A DNA stretch of 64,000 bases. It comes from Lepisosteus oculatus. Lineage: Eukaryota; Chordata; Actinopteri; Semionotiformes; Lepisosteidae. Shown here piece by piece: positions 39,901-50,300 of this stretch. The stretch is from the NCBI RefSeq assembly GCF_040954835.1, contig NC_090716.1, positions 17,235,275 through 17,299,274 of the forward strand. The letters are read 5' to 3'. Under the pieces are notes generated by a model. The model saw only the letters and a program-made list of their open reading frames with translations, ran no database searches and was not told where the DNA came from. The translations under genes and the position numbers were made by a program. Every line of letters starts with the position of its first letter. Positions within the stretch are counted from its first letter, which is position 1.

Positions 39901-42900
39901 TTTTTAAATGTGGCTAATTTTTTATTGCAATAACATGGTCCCATAAATTTGTAAAGGGTTAAAGAGAGAGATTTAGGGTCTCTTTTAGAACTTAATTGTA
40001 AAATAAATTTTAATTACCCATGAAACCACAAGAGCCTGGTTTTGTTACATGTACATCAGTACTTGGGCTTGATATATTGAAAGGTTGTGGTGGAGAGCAC
40101 TAGGTGGCAGCAGGGTTTTGCCAAGTTCAGTATTTTTTCCTCTGATGCAAAAGGAAGTAGAAGAGAGTTACTCGAGGACAATGTGAGACAACATGTTGCC
40201 AAAACCCGTAACCTGAACACAGCCAGGCTGTGCAGATTCATAAGAAATGAAAGTAAAACCCTCAGTGAAGTCTGAAGAAATTGAAACTGAAACTGAAATT
40301 GTAAAATTGTAGCATTTCAGGAAAGTTTCTCATGTGCTTTAGTTGTACTGTTTATATCCTAGAAATGTAGTGTACATATGAAGTAGATATGTAAACATAA
40401 CTATTTTCACTTTATTTGATTGATTAAAGTATCACCATAATTGTCATAATTTCTAAGGAGTCTGTGAAAGAGAGTCTAATCTTAATTATTTAATCTTAAG
40501 TACCTGAGTCTAATCTTAAGTACTTTCATGTTAATATTTCTAATATCTTATACCATTTAAAGTGGATAAAACATCTTAACAACAGCAAATACCTCTGTGA
40601 ATATTTCTTGAAATTGTTTAGCCGAGTCACGATTGGTTAGTTTTTTTGCTAGACATATATTATCTGTATATTATGATACTATGATATAATTAACATGTTT
40701 TTACAGTTTGTTTCTCCACATTGTGAATGTGAATCAGTTGAAACTGAACACAAACGTTGGTGCTAATGGTGATAATAAAAGTCTTTATTTCATCTCCCTT
40801 AAGAGATCCAGGGGTTTGGATTGTAGATGAGTTCCTCAGCTATTCTGAATATAACAGTACAGCAAAACAGGCTTTCTTAATTTCATTTTCCACGCTTGTT
40901 TTTCTTTAGGGGATTTAATCGGAATTGCATGCATGTTCCCTTTAAGTAAGCAGGTGTAGCTCTGCTCCTTCAACTCTGATCAGACAAGTCAGTTGTGCTC
41001 TTCCTCACCAGAAAGAAGCATGACATTAGGGTCAATCTGGACAAAACAATGCCGTTTCCAATTGACATGAAGATGCAGGGACACCAAGGCAGTATGGAGG
41101 TGTATCAAATACAGGAACAATTGGAAATGCTTGACTTATGTTTTGTGTAGCCTGCATAATTGTGCCCTGAGAAGACGAAGCCCTTCTTAGATGCTACATT
41201 TTATGACCATCCATCCAAAAGACTCAACTGGTGCAGAGGTTTAGTAACCCAAAACCCACCTCCAACTCTAACCCAAATCCTAACCTTAAGCATGGCTCTA
41301 AGCCCAACACACCCTATAACGGTAACATGCACTTTGACAAATGTCATGAACACTTGTACATCAGTTTTACCTAAACTCACTCATAAGACTATAGCCTAAA
41401 AAAAGGTATTATGCAGGCTACATAAAGCCAAATTTAAACAATACCTTACTGGACAATCATATGTGATTAAAATCACAACTTCCAAGAGTCTAACACTTCT
41501 GAACTGTTTATTAAAATACTATGTCAAAATACTATTTTTTTTCATTGTAAATAATACAATACAGAATTATTCTCAAACTATTGGTTTGAGAAGTGTTTTA
41601 TGAAGTGTTCCCCTGCATCACGTCCCCTTTGTATTCTAAACATTTGCATGGTTGCCTCACAGCGCTGGGACTCTGGGTTCAACTCAGGACCTGCAGCAGG
41701 ATCTGTGTAGTGTTTATATGTTCTCCCTGTGTTTGAGTGAGTTTCCTTTAGGTGCTTAAGTTTCCTCCCACAGTCCAAAGACATGCTCAAAGTTAAACTG
41801 GCTTCTGGTAATAATGGCCCTGGTGTGAGCGTAAGTGTGTGCTCTGTGGTGGACTGGCGTCCCATCTAGGGTGTAACAACCTGGCACCCATTGCTTGCTT
41901 GGATAGGAAATGGAAATTTCTGTTCATTAACAAATTTATGTTTTTCGAATTGTGTCCTTAATCTAGAAACCATGCATACCCATTGGGAATAAAGGGTTCT
42001 TCATCTTCCTTGTATAAAACTCTCGCTCTTCCCCTCCGGCTTGTACACATACCAGCATACATGATGATTTGAAATGCTTTTTGATAAAGGAACAATCATG
42101 CATTTGCACAGTATAAAAGACTTAAGCATGTATTTTTAAAACACTGGTAAATGTGTACCTGCTTATCAATTATGCATATCCCTGATATAAGTAAACATTT
42201 GTGTTCCAATTTAACTTTCTGTTCATATATTTTAGAAGGAACTCTTTAATTATTCTTGCCAGTGGCCTGGTGTATTTTCCTTAAAGATGTTTATACCTCG
42301 CGGTTCACAGATGAAATAATTGTTTGTATACAACTTTGATTAGACAGATATATGTAACTTAACACAAACAGGAAACTGTTTCCTGACTGCACTGAGCACA
42401 CTTATAATATTTGCACTGGAAGCAAATATGTCCATTACCTCAGATCCTCATCGGAAATTACAATAGAATGTGGAGAAACAAACTGGTTTCACACAATACA
42501 TTTAATCTTAAACTGAATATTTTGTTAAACTCCTGCTGTGGTTTTAATTTGTTGAAACATTTTAAATAAAAGCATAAGAAAGATAAATACACAATGAAGT
42601 TATATCTCAAGAACACAAGTCTTGCCGTCTTTCAGGAGTTTGTGAAGCTTCATTCTTCATCTCCTTTCACGCAGAGCACACTGCTATTCATTTCATGTCT
42701 TATGTGTGTGTGCAATCAAACTGTATCTGATATTTTTTGTATCTGATTTTTTTTTAAATTTCTCCACCTTCAGGACTTTGCCGAACCTGCTCCCTTGGAC
42801 ACGTCCGTTCACGTGGGGTCTCTGCCTTATGCCCCTGTGGTCAGCGAGTCCACAGCCCAGTACATAATGCAGGGCAACCTGGCGACCGCAGGCTCCGCAA

Positions 42901-44146
42901 CCAGCCTGACCTGTCCCTCTAGCTCTGACCTCAAGGCAGGTGTGTCGGAGCCAGGAGCACAAGTCCCATCTGCGCAGAAGGATGAGCCAAGAGCACCAGA
43001 AAGGGTTAGCGATGTGGACAAGTCCAAGAATGAGAAAGTAAGAACAGATGAGCGTTAATTTTACATGAGTGCTTTTAACTCCTAGTTCACGTTTTATCCT
43101 GCGCATGTAAAAACAATTGATAAACTCTGATACTTTTACACATTTGTTAAATGCAGACATAATAACCTGGGTTCTTAAGGTCCAGAATCAACTTGCTCTT
43201 TTCTAGCTGCATGCTGTCAGTTACAATAGATTTACCATTAAGAAGCTCAAGAAGACCTAACTAGTGCCACAAAGTGAGCTTTAATTCAGATGATAGGTAA
43301 TAGGTTTATTCAATGCTAAAAAAAAAGAAGAGGAAAGCTACCAGTGCGCTCTAATTTACCCTTTGGTAGGCTCTGACCTGTCCTTTTTAGCTTGGAGAGA
43401 TGGAGAAATGTGCCTCCAGTACATGTAAATTTGTTTGTCCAAGCTACATAATGCAGAACCAGAAATATGACTTCAGCAAATCTACCGTGTGACAATAGTA
43501 GCCTCTGTGCCGGTCTGATGGCTGGATGTTCTACAAATCTTTCATTGCCTAGTCTCTTGAGTACTTTTGTAGATATAAAGTGAAGTGGTGATTAAAATTG
43601 GTACTGTAAATAACAGTATGTAGTAACATAATTTATTTCTCTGCAGTACATAAAGAAGCTTCATATGCAAGAAAGGGCAGTTGAAGAAGTAAAACTGGCA
43701 ATTAAGCCTTTTTATCAGAAAAGAGATATCACTAAGGAAGAATACAAAGACATTCTACGGAAAGCTGTTCAGAAGGTAGGTGTTTTCTGCTACTCCTGTC
43801 TAGTAAATAAAAAATAAATAAATATATTACACTACACCCTTTATGATGTAGCATTCTACACCTTTTAATAACAAAACAGTTCATTTTAATTCACCTTTAT
43901 CGTGTATGTCTTCTATTGAAACAGCTGTGCATGGAGGTATCCCCTTATATTCTTGTGTTTGCAAAAAAATAAACTTTCTTTCATCTGGCTTAGGTGTGCC
44001 ACAGCAAGAGTGGAGAAATCAATCCGGTCAAGGTTGCAAACCTGGTCAGAGCTTATGTTGACAAGTACAAGCACGCCAGGAAGCACAGGAAAGAGGCCGA
44101 GGGCTCAAGGAAAGACACCGTGATGACCAAGGACCCACCATCTTGA
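24910..44146 (+). CDS. PHRF1: PHRF1, PHD and RING finger E3 ligase; complete coding region
   Basis: Seventeen coding exons: 24910-25003, 25297-25413, 26065-26255, 26677-26760, 29051-29172, 30100-30191, 31585-31763, 32058-32190, 32418-32536, 33294-33487, 34059-34184, 34524-34678, 35225-37921, 38393-38547, 42774-43037, 43647-43775, 43994-44146. All junctions are GT-AG and in phase; 1667 codons plus stop (human about 1650). Order: acidic N-terminus, RING (residues 102-142), PHD (182-226), basic stretch, conserved [15 protein letters not shown] block, RS-rich exon, C-terminal CTD-binding region (about 1575-1645). In mammals PHRF1 is a nuclear E3 that targets TGIF and aids TGF-beta signalling, reads methylated H3 through the PHD, and binds phosphorylated RNA polymerase II CTD (rat homologue rA9). 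The start is the first ATG after the acceptor at 24885. The exon at 33294 could instead begin at 33297. Confidence 0.95.
25297..25413 (+). CDS. PHRF1: PHRF1 acidic exon
   Basis: Almost wholly Glu/Asp/Ser (residues about 32-70), matching the acidic N-terminus of mammalian PHRF1 in composition rather than sequence. Bounded by CTGCAG|AC and GATG|GTAAGG. Confidence 0.9.
26065..26760 (+). CDS. PHRF1: PHRF1 RING finger (two exons, 26065-26255 and 26677-26760)
   Basis: Ligands read as C102, C105, C120, H122, C125, C128 in the first exon and C139, D142 in the second: a RING whose last ligand is Asp (CPVD), as in human PHRF1. Motifs: [19 protein letters not shown] and [12 protein letters not shown]. 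Confidence 0.93.
27293..28287 (+). mobile_element. solo LTR, probably Gypsy-like, in PHRF1 intron
   Basis: Starts TGTTAC and ends GTAACA (6-bp inverted ends), flanked by GTCGC (27288-27292) and GTCAC (28288-28292), a 5-bp target-site duplication with one mismatch. Contains TATATAAG near 27452 and AATAAA at 27869-27874, in the order expected of a plus-oriented LTR. Length 995 bp; no second LTR or internal coding region nearby. Confidence 0.7.
29051..30191 (+). CDS. PHRF1: PHRF1 PHD finger (two exons, 29051-29172 and 30100-30191)
   Basis: C4HC3 ligands C182, C185, C197, C200, H205, C208, C223, C226, with [19 protein letters not shown] split from YHMECL by an intron after a glycine codon, as in mammals. 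Very close to human in the cross-brace core. Confidence 0.94.
30305..31505 (-). mobile_element. non-LTR retrotransposon remnant (L2/Rex-like), 5'-truncated
   Basis: Minus-strand reverse-transcriptase remains: [14 protein letters not shown] (31434-31475), [18 protein letters not shown] further on, then after frame breaks [15 protein letters not shown] and [20 protein letters not shown]. The RT catalytic box is not clearly intact. The 3' end, with TGTCATGTGTACCTGAGTAC on the plus strand, reaches about 30305. It fills most of the PHRF1 intron between 30191 and 31585. Confidence 0.8.
32317..32423 (+). repeat. direct repeat copy 1, covers the PHRF1 acceptor at 32417
   Basis: Shares TATTTGAATTGTAC, GCAACCAATGTGTTAAA and GATGCTAATGTTGTT with 32818-32924. 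Includes the functional splice acceptor (GTTCACAG|TGAAG). Confidence 0.6.
32818..32924 (+). repeat. direct repeat copy 2, lacks the acceptor
   Basis: About 107 bp aligned to 32317-32423 with scattered changes. The acceptor is altered (GTTAACATTGAAG). Confidence 0.6.
33525..33838 (+). repeat. tRNA-derived SINE (V-SINE-like), full length
   Basis: GATGGTGGTGTAGCGGTCAG head, GCATTGCTGCCTCATAAAGC, TATGTTCTCCGCGTG, CACAGTCCAAAGACATGCTG, TGGACTGGTATCCTGTCCAG, and tail GAAAATGGATGGATGG. In the intron after PHRF1 exon 33294-33487, sense orientation. Confidence 0.85.
35225..37921 (+). CDS. PHRF1: PHRF1 giant exon (RS-rich)
   Basis: A single 2697-bp open exon, residues about 536-1434. Contains the conserved [14 protein letters not shown] block (35701-35745), [14 protein letters not shown] (36151-36190), RS/RK-rich low complexity (about 36840-37215, SRSRSKDRR and similar) and the VKRVTWNLQ block near its end (37861-37887). 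An upstream in-frame ATG at 35131 is intronic. Confidence 0.95.
38548..41130 (+). other. PHRF1 intron, first part
   Basis: Donor at 38548. AT-rich; no exon, RNA gene or repeat recognised. Confidence 0.45.
41137..41430. mobile_element. MITE-like element with short inverted ends
   Basis: GTAGCCTGCATAAT (41147-41160) recurs as its exact reverse complement at 41408-41421, with further partial matching outside. The interior holds degenerate TAACCC/TAACCT words. Non-coding, about 280 bp. No clear target duplication was found. Confidence 0.4.
41640..41915 (+). repeat. tRNA-derived SINE (V-SINE-like)
   Basis: GGTTGCCTCACAGCGCTGGG, ATGTTCTCCCTGTG, CACAGTCCAAAGACATGCTC, GTGGACTGGCGTCCCATCTAG and CATTGCTTGCTTGGATAGG. 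In the PHRF1 intron. Confidence 0.8.
42774..44146 (+). CDS. PHRF1: PHRF1 C-terminal exons (CTD-binding region)
   Basis: Exons 42774-43037, 43647-43775, 43994-44146. The last two encode [20 protein letters not shown] and then [20 protein letters not shown], nearly identical to the human C-terminus and shared with the SCAF1/SCAF11-type CTD-binding proteins. Stop TGA at 44144-44146. Confidence 0.94.
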
Positions 44147-46870
44147 AGGAGAGCCGTTTCCAGCCCACAGTGACAGCAGGCACAACACACTTTTTAGAGT
44201 TGCAAACCTTTAGGGCCATTTATGTTGCAATGCGTTATTTTTTATTTCTCAGAACATTTGAGAGTGACATTTTCTTACTAGGTGCTTACACAGCGTTTTT
44301 GCATCAACAAACATCAGGAAGATTAATGTTGAGGCTGTCCAAATCAGCATATGAATCCCCTTACTGGCCTCCTCATGTGTTCCTGTTTGAAAAAGCAGCT
44401 TCCTACCACCCGATTATACTACAAGCCCAGTTCCTGTTTCTGATCCAAGTTCTTTTTGCATGGAGCTATCTTTTGAGTTTGTGTTAAATTCTAAACGTTT
44501 ACACACAGGTTTAATGAGGAAGTGAAATCCTGACTGTCCTAATATATCTCTCTTACTTTTCTTTTCATCTGTAACATGTTGCTTGTCAAATTCTTGTCAC
44601 ATACAGACCAGTGTATTTCTGTTTCCCTCACTATTTCAGCTTTAGTATTTTTTTTCCCCTTAAGACTAATGTTGATTTTAGATTTGAGATCAGGTCATTG
44701 TGTCTCATCGACCTCCTTCCTCCTTTTCACAGTGGAACAAGTTTGATCCATGTTTGCCAGTTTCGGTTGGTGTGGGTTTCAGGCCTCTGCGACCCTGTGC
44801 TGGTTTACAAGCTCCGTGATTTATATGGAAGGGAACCTGTATCATTAGGGGGTTAGAGCAGGTACTGCTTTACTCTGATCAGTACAGCTCTGAACAACTG
44901 TTTTGAATCAGACCAGGATTGGTTGGACTGTTTGGGTGCTGCAGTAGGTTTGCTCTTGGTAGTGAAATTTAATATGAGAGACGGAGCTCTGCAAGAATAT
45001 GACCCCTCTAATTGTGGCCTGACTAATATGGGAAAAGGTTCCAAATGGTGTACAGTACCCCAAGGTGGTTCACAATGTTTTGCATTCTCATCATTTTTTC
45101 AGTTTCCTCTATGTGTTTGTTCTAAGGAAAGTGCTACCACATGGGAAAAATAGTGAAACAGCATAAAATTAAGAAGTTTGCTTTGACACATTCAAAAGTA
45201 TAAATGTATAGAAGGACATTTCCATGTTGGGTTGATTCAGAGACACTAGGATTACAGCAATGACTTCACTATAATGATTGGCTTTGTTAAGGAGTTATTA
45301 GTGTAAGGGAAGGGACAGTGGTAAAGATTCTACTCCTGTGTACTTTGTACAAAGGGAAGATTTAAAGACAATACTTTCACAGTATGTGTTCAATATGTAC
45401 AATTATTTTATCACCACAAGACCCATTTTGTGATAATTTCTGGTAATAGTTTACATTATAGCTATATCTGACAGTATAAAAAACAAAAGAAACCATTTGT
45501 TTAATGCCTGAACTCTCACATCACAAATCTCATTTTTATGCTGGACCATTACCTTGGTAGTATGCTCTCACTGTAGTATTTTCAAAAGTGTGGTTTTAAT
45601 TCACGTTCTGGTGCAAGTTTTATTTGGCAATACTGAAATGTGAAATGTTCAAATTTAACATAAGCAAGCATTTTTTAAACGTTTTTTTGTAAAGGTTCTT
45701 GCATATCACTTGGAAAAACAGATTGTTCTTAAAGCATTTTACTAATCTAATATGTTGTTTTTCTTAATTTACTATTAAGAAGCATGAAAGAACGTAAGTG
45801 TTAAACTTTGTCACAGTTTGAATACATTGGTGAATTTTGTAACACCATAATTGAAATGTTGACACTGAGATCTTTATAATGCAGGCCAGCTTAGTGCCTA
45901 ATTTGCCTGAAACACTAGTCACCAAGAACTAGCCTTGGTTTGTACTTTGTATTGTTGTTAACCATTCTGTTTTTTTGTAGGAGTAAATCATCCACTGTAA
46001 AATGTAAAAACATACTTAGCTGAAATTAATTTCATTTAAAAATCTTAAGTACCCCACAGTCAAGTTTGTATTTGAGGTTTTTAAATTATGGTATTGTTTT
46101 TTGCCCCTGTGAATAAGTTCCCCGTGAAAACACTCCCCTGTTAGCTTAATAGATTAAAACAATATCTCATTGTCAGGAATACATGTACTGTAAAGACCCT
46201 GAAAGTGCTTGAATTTCTAGAAGTACCTTAAAGTGTAATTGGTTGGCCTAGAACGCTTGCTTTGTCACCCATTCTGTGAACTGCTGAAACTGTTTAGAGC
46301 AACTGATCAGAGAAGAGTTGGTGTTAAATTGTTTGATTGATTGCTTTTTTTCTACTCAATTTCAAGTCAACTGAAACATGCTTGATTCATAGCACAGTGC
46401 CAACGTTGAAGCCTGACGTTACTTAGTTATGTACAAAAACTGGTTTGTTCAGATCGTTTTGTTCTCTGGTTTGGTTTGCTTTCAGTTTCTTTTACTTTTG
46501 TAAAAGAGGGAGAATCTTTGGCGCTGGATGTAAGCATTAGCATTGAAACATAAGAAAAATCATTTTGATACAAATTTCTTAGTGTATTAATTCTGAGCTG
46601 TTCTTCCCAAAATTTTTTATTTACAAGGTAAAAAATGGTGAAACTAGTTTTAATGATTATGAAGTAAATATTGTGTTCTGTATAGACTAAGGTAAGCTCA
46701 AAAACAGATTTCTAATCTAGGATGGTCCTGGAACACATTGTTCCTTAAACCTCCATACAGCTCAGAAAGTAACGTTAAGGTTAACTGTCACTATTTAACT
46801 GTTGAAAACATGAGATTTGTAAATACATTTCTTAGAAAGTGTCTTTAATAAAAAAACTAAACTAAATGTT
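44147..46870 (+). other. PHRF1 3' UTR (probable extent)
   Basis: The stop is at 44146. A candidate poly(A) signal AATAAA lies at 46847-46852, giving a UTR of about 2.7 kb. No other gene seen in the stretch. The true end is inferred. Confidence 0.4.
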
Positions 46871-47315
46871 CTGTTTTGCATACATGTCTTATTTCCAAAT
46901 GTGTTATTCTGTATTAGTGACAATGTATGCTGTGTTGTAAACCAAAAGGATCTTAATAGTGTCTGATACAGAGCATGTAATCAGTTTTGTAACCAGCTTT
47001 TGACTGCAGTATCATGTCTTCAAAAGAACTGGACTAAATTAACTGGGGGAAAAAGCTCACTGCACCAGCACTTAAATGCAGTTTCTGAAAAATCCATATC
47101 TTTTCTAAGAGTAAGATTTGGTACTTTTGAATGCTGACAGACAAAGGTAACTTTACAGTTTGAAATGCATACTGTAGAACATTTGATATTTCTGCTGTGC
47201 TGTGTGAGGCTCAGTACAGACTCTGGACACACCATTTAGGGAGTTCCCCAGTATTAGGCTGAACTTCCAAGCACACTCCGGAAATGAAGTAGACAACAGC
47301 TGGCAGTTGAACAAG

Positions 47316-50300
47316 ATGGCTCGGCAGAATGGCAAGTATATTGACTCTTTTGTTAACTGGAGCTAGTCAAGCAGCAACATTAAGTTACTAAAGGTAGTTT
47401 ATTAGTGCCTTAAATAACTTGCAATCTGTAATGTAAAATTGTTTTAGTTGTAGCAATAAGTGAATGAATGCTGCACTGTATAAAATCTGAATGAATATGA
47501 GTTATTCAGCTTCTTACAATATCATCTCCAGAAACATTTGATAATGAACTGCATTTTTTTGGCAGCTTGAAATTCTGTTGAAGTGCGTTAATAGGATGTG
47601 CATAGTTTTTCATTCCACATCAAGAATCTGTTAGCAAAGTGCATTCTGTTTATAAAAGATATATAAACTGATGTATATACATTGATCACATCGGTTTATC
47701 AGTAGCTAAATTCAGAACCTCCGATATTTTACCTTCCTAACCCCAGGAATTGTAATATTGTGTAAGTAAACTATAATACCGAAATCTCACGCGTTTTGCA
47801 ACAGCTCCAATCCAGCTGCCTCCTTTGGGATTCCAAAGAGCTAAATACTGAGGAAGGGATGTGTAACTACGGAGAACATTCTGCCCTGTGCACTTTCGCT
47901 TGGTTATCCGTCTTCATTTTCCATACAGTGATTATTAAAACTGCAATCAGCCCCATGGCGTTTTGCCTTTCTACAGTATGTTGAAAAATTTAAAAGGGAT
48001 TGAAACATATAAGAAAATGTATTAATGTATCTATAGATTTGCACTGTTTTATTTAGTTCATAAACTACTCTTCTAGTAGGCTGTACTATTTGCTTAGCTG
48101 AACCAAGTAGATTAGGTATCATTGACCTGGACACCCCATTGAAAGTGCTTTACAGATAATGGGGGCTCCACTCCACCACCACCAGTGTGCATCCCCATCT
48201 GGATGATGCGAGAGCAGCCCAGAGTGCACCTCTACATGCATCACACATCTCTCAGACTAGTCAGATTATTTTGAATGATGAAGCTAGTTCATAGATGGAG
48301 ATTATTAGAAGGCCATGAATCTAAATACTGGGAATCTAAACATTGTCTTGTTTATTCCTTTTTAGGTTTCCAAAAGAATAAAAAACTTGATTATTCAAAA
48401 AAGAAACTGAAAACGATCCCTTCAGAAGTCTTGGAAGATACAGACATTTCCATTCTCGACCTAGACCGGAACAGACTTAAGGATACTCTGGGCATCTCAA
48501 CGCTGACAAACCTCAGGGAGCTCATTCTGTCTCGGAACGAACTTCTTGACTTCCCTCTTGAGATTAAACAGCTTTTCCACTTGGAGAAGCTTTACTTGAA
48601 CCAGAATAAGATCCAAAATATCCCAGAGGGAATATTCTCCCAGCTTCAGAAGCTGGAGTTGCTGAAGTTGAGCACCAACCGTCTTAGTAAACTCCCGTCT
48701 GACATCAGCTGCTGCAAGAACCTGCAGCACCTTGGCCTCTCGCACAACTACCTGAAAGAGCTGAATGAGGCTGTGGCCGACCTTCCCAAGCTCAAGGAGC
48801 TGTTTGTGGACAACAATAGGCTCTCAGAGCTCCCAGCCAGGCTCTTTGAGAACAAGAACCTCACAACTTTCCGAGCGGCAGCTAACCGCCTCAGGGAGCC
48901 GCCTGACGAGGTGTGTGCCGGGGGCCTGAAGCAGATCAGGCGCTACTTCAGCCAGCTGAGCAGCTCGCAAGCTGATTACATCCACAGAGTGAAGACAATG
49001 TTCCTGGGCTCCTCAATGGCAGGCAAGTCTACCCTGTGCCGCAGCCTACAGGAAGGGAAGGTGGTGACAGTGAGTGTGGCGGACAGGACAGTGGGGATTG
49101 AAATCAGTGAGGTGCAGAAAGAGGACTTCAGCTTCCTCTTCTGGGACTTTGCAGGCCAGGAAGAGTACTACCTCACTCATCATGTCTTCATCACCCCTCA
49201 GGCCCTGGTCATTCTGGTCATCAATCTGAAGAGGTGAGATACAGTAGGAAGTAAATACAATCCATTTATTGTTGTGGCTGTGAGTGGTTGTCCCATTCAA
49301 GCATTGAACTCTGAACTGTGCTAGGCAATTTGAATTTTCTAGTATTTGACTTGCAAAGTTTCTAGCCTCCTGAAAAAAATGTTTCTGGTTATTTTCAACT
49401 AAATTTGCAATTCAAAATTGATAATCTCACAACTGAAAACATATGTGTGGAAATTATGGGTTGTTGCGTTTCATTTACATATACAGTATGTCTTTTTAAT
49501 AATAATAATTCCACCAATGTGCAGCCCCATCTGGATGATGTAACAGCATCGGCAGTGTGCCAGTGTGCTCACCACACATCAGCTATCAATGGGGAGGAGA
49601 ACAGAGTGATGAAGCCAATTCCTAGATGGGGATTATAGGGAGGCCATGATTGGTAAAGGGTAGCCCTAACACTAACCCAGCGGGAAATTTAGCCAGGATG
49701 CCAGGGTAACACCCCTACTCTTTTCGAGAAATGCCCTGGGATTTTTAATGACCACAGCAGCAACCTTAGCTTTTCCCATCCAGGTACTGGCCAGGCTCAT
49801 ACCTGCTTAGCTTCAGTGGGTTGCCAGTTGAAAATTGCAGGGTGATATGGCTGCTGTGGCACTATTTTTGGTGTGTCATGTGGAGAGAGAAAATGTGGAA
49901 CATGTTTTCGCAACAAAATCTTTTGATTGCTGTTTTGTTAATTGAAAAGACCCGTTTACTTTTGAAATAGGATCACAGCTGCCATTTTCTGTGCCTTCCT
50001 TTTGATGATAAGTCTTAAGGTCCTAATGCCATCATTCTCTGTTGGATTATTTTAGCTATAGTATTGGTGATCCTCAGTCCTTCAAAGAGGAAGTAAGCTT
50101 CTGGATTAATAATGTGCTGATGAGGGTTCCAGACTCTGTTGTTCTCCCTGTGGGGACTCACATTGACAAGTGTGAGAACTCGGAAGAGATCAAAGAGAAG
50201 AAAGCAGATATAGAGATCAATATTAAAAAAATGCTGGATGAGAGGGAAGCCCGGTTAGAGCAAAGGAGAAAAAACATCAGGGAGAAAATGGAGCCAGCCC

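Noticed and set aside
41255-41310. TAACCC-like words as an interstitial telomere
   Set aside because: Units are irregular and few; better explained as the interior of the MITE-like element.
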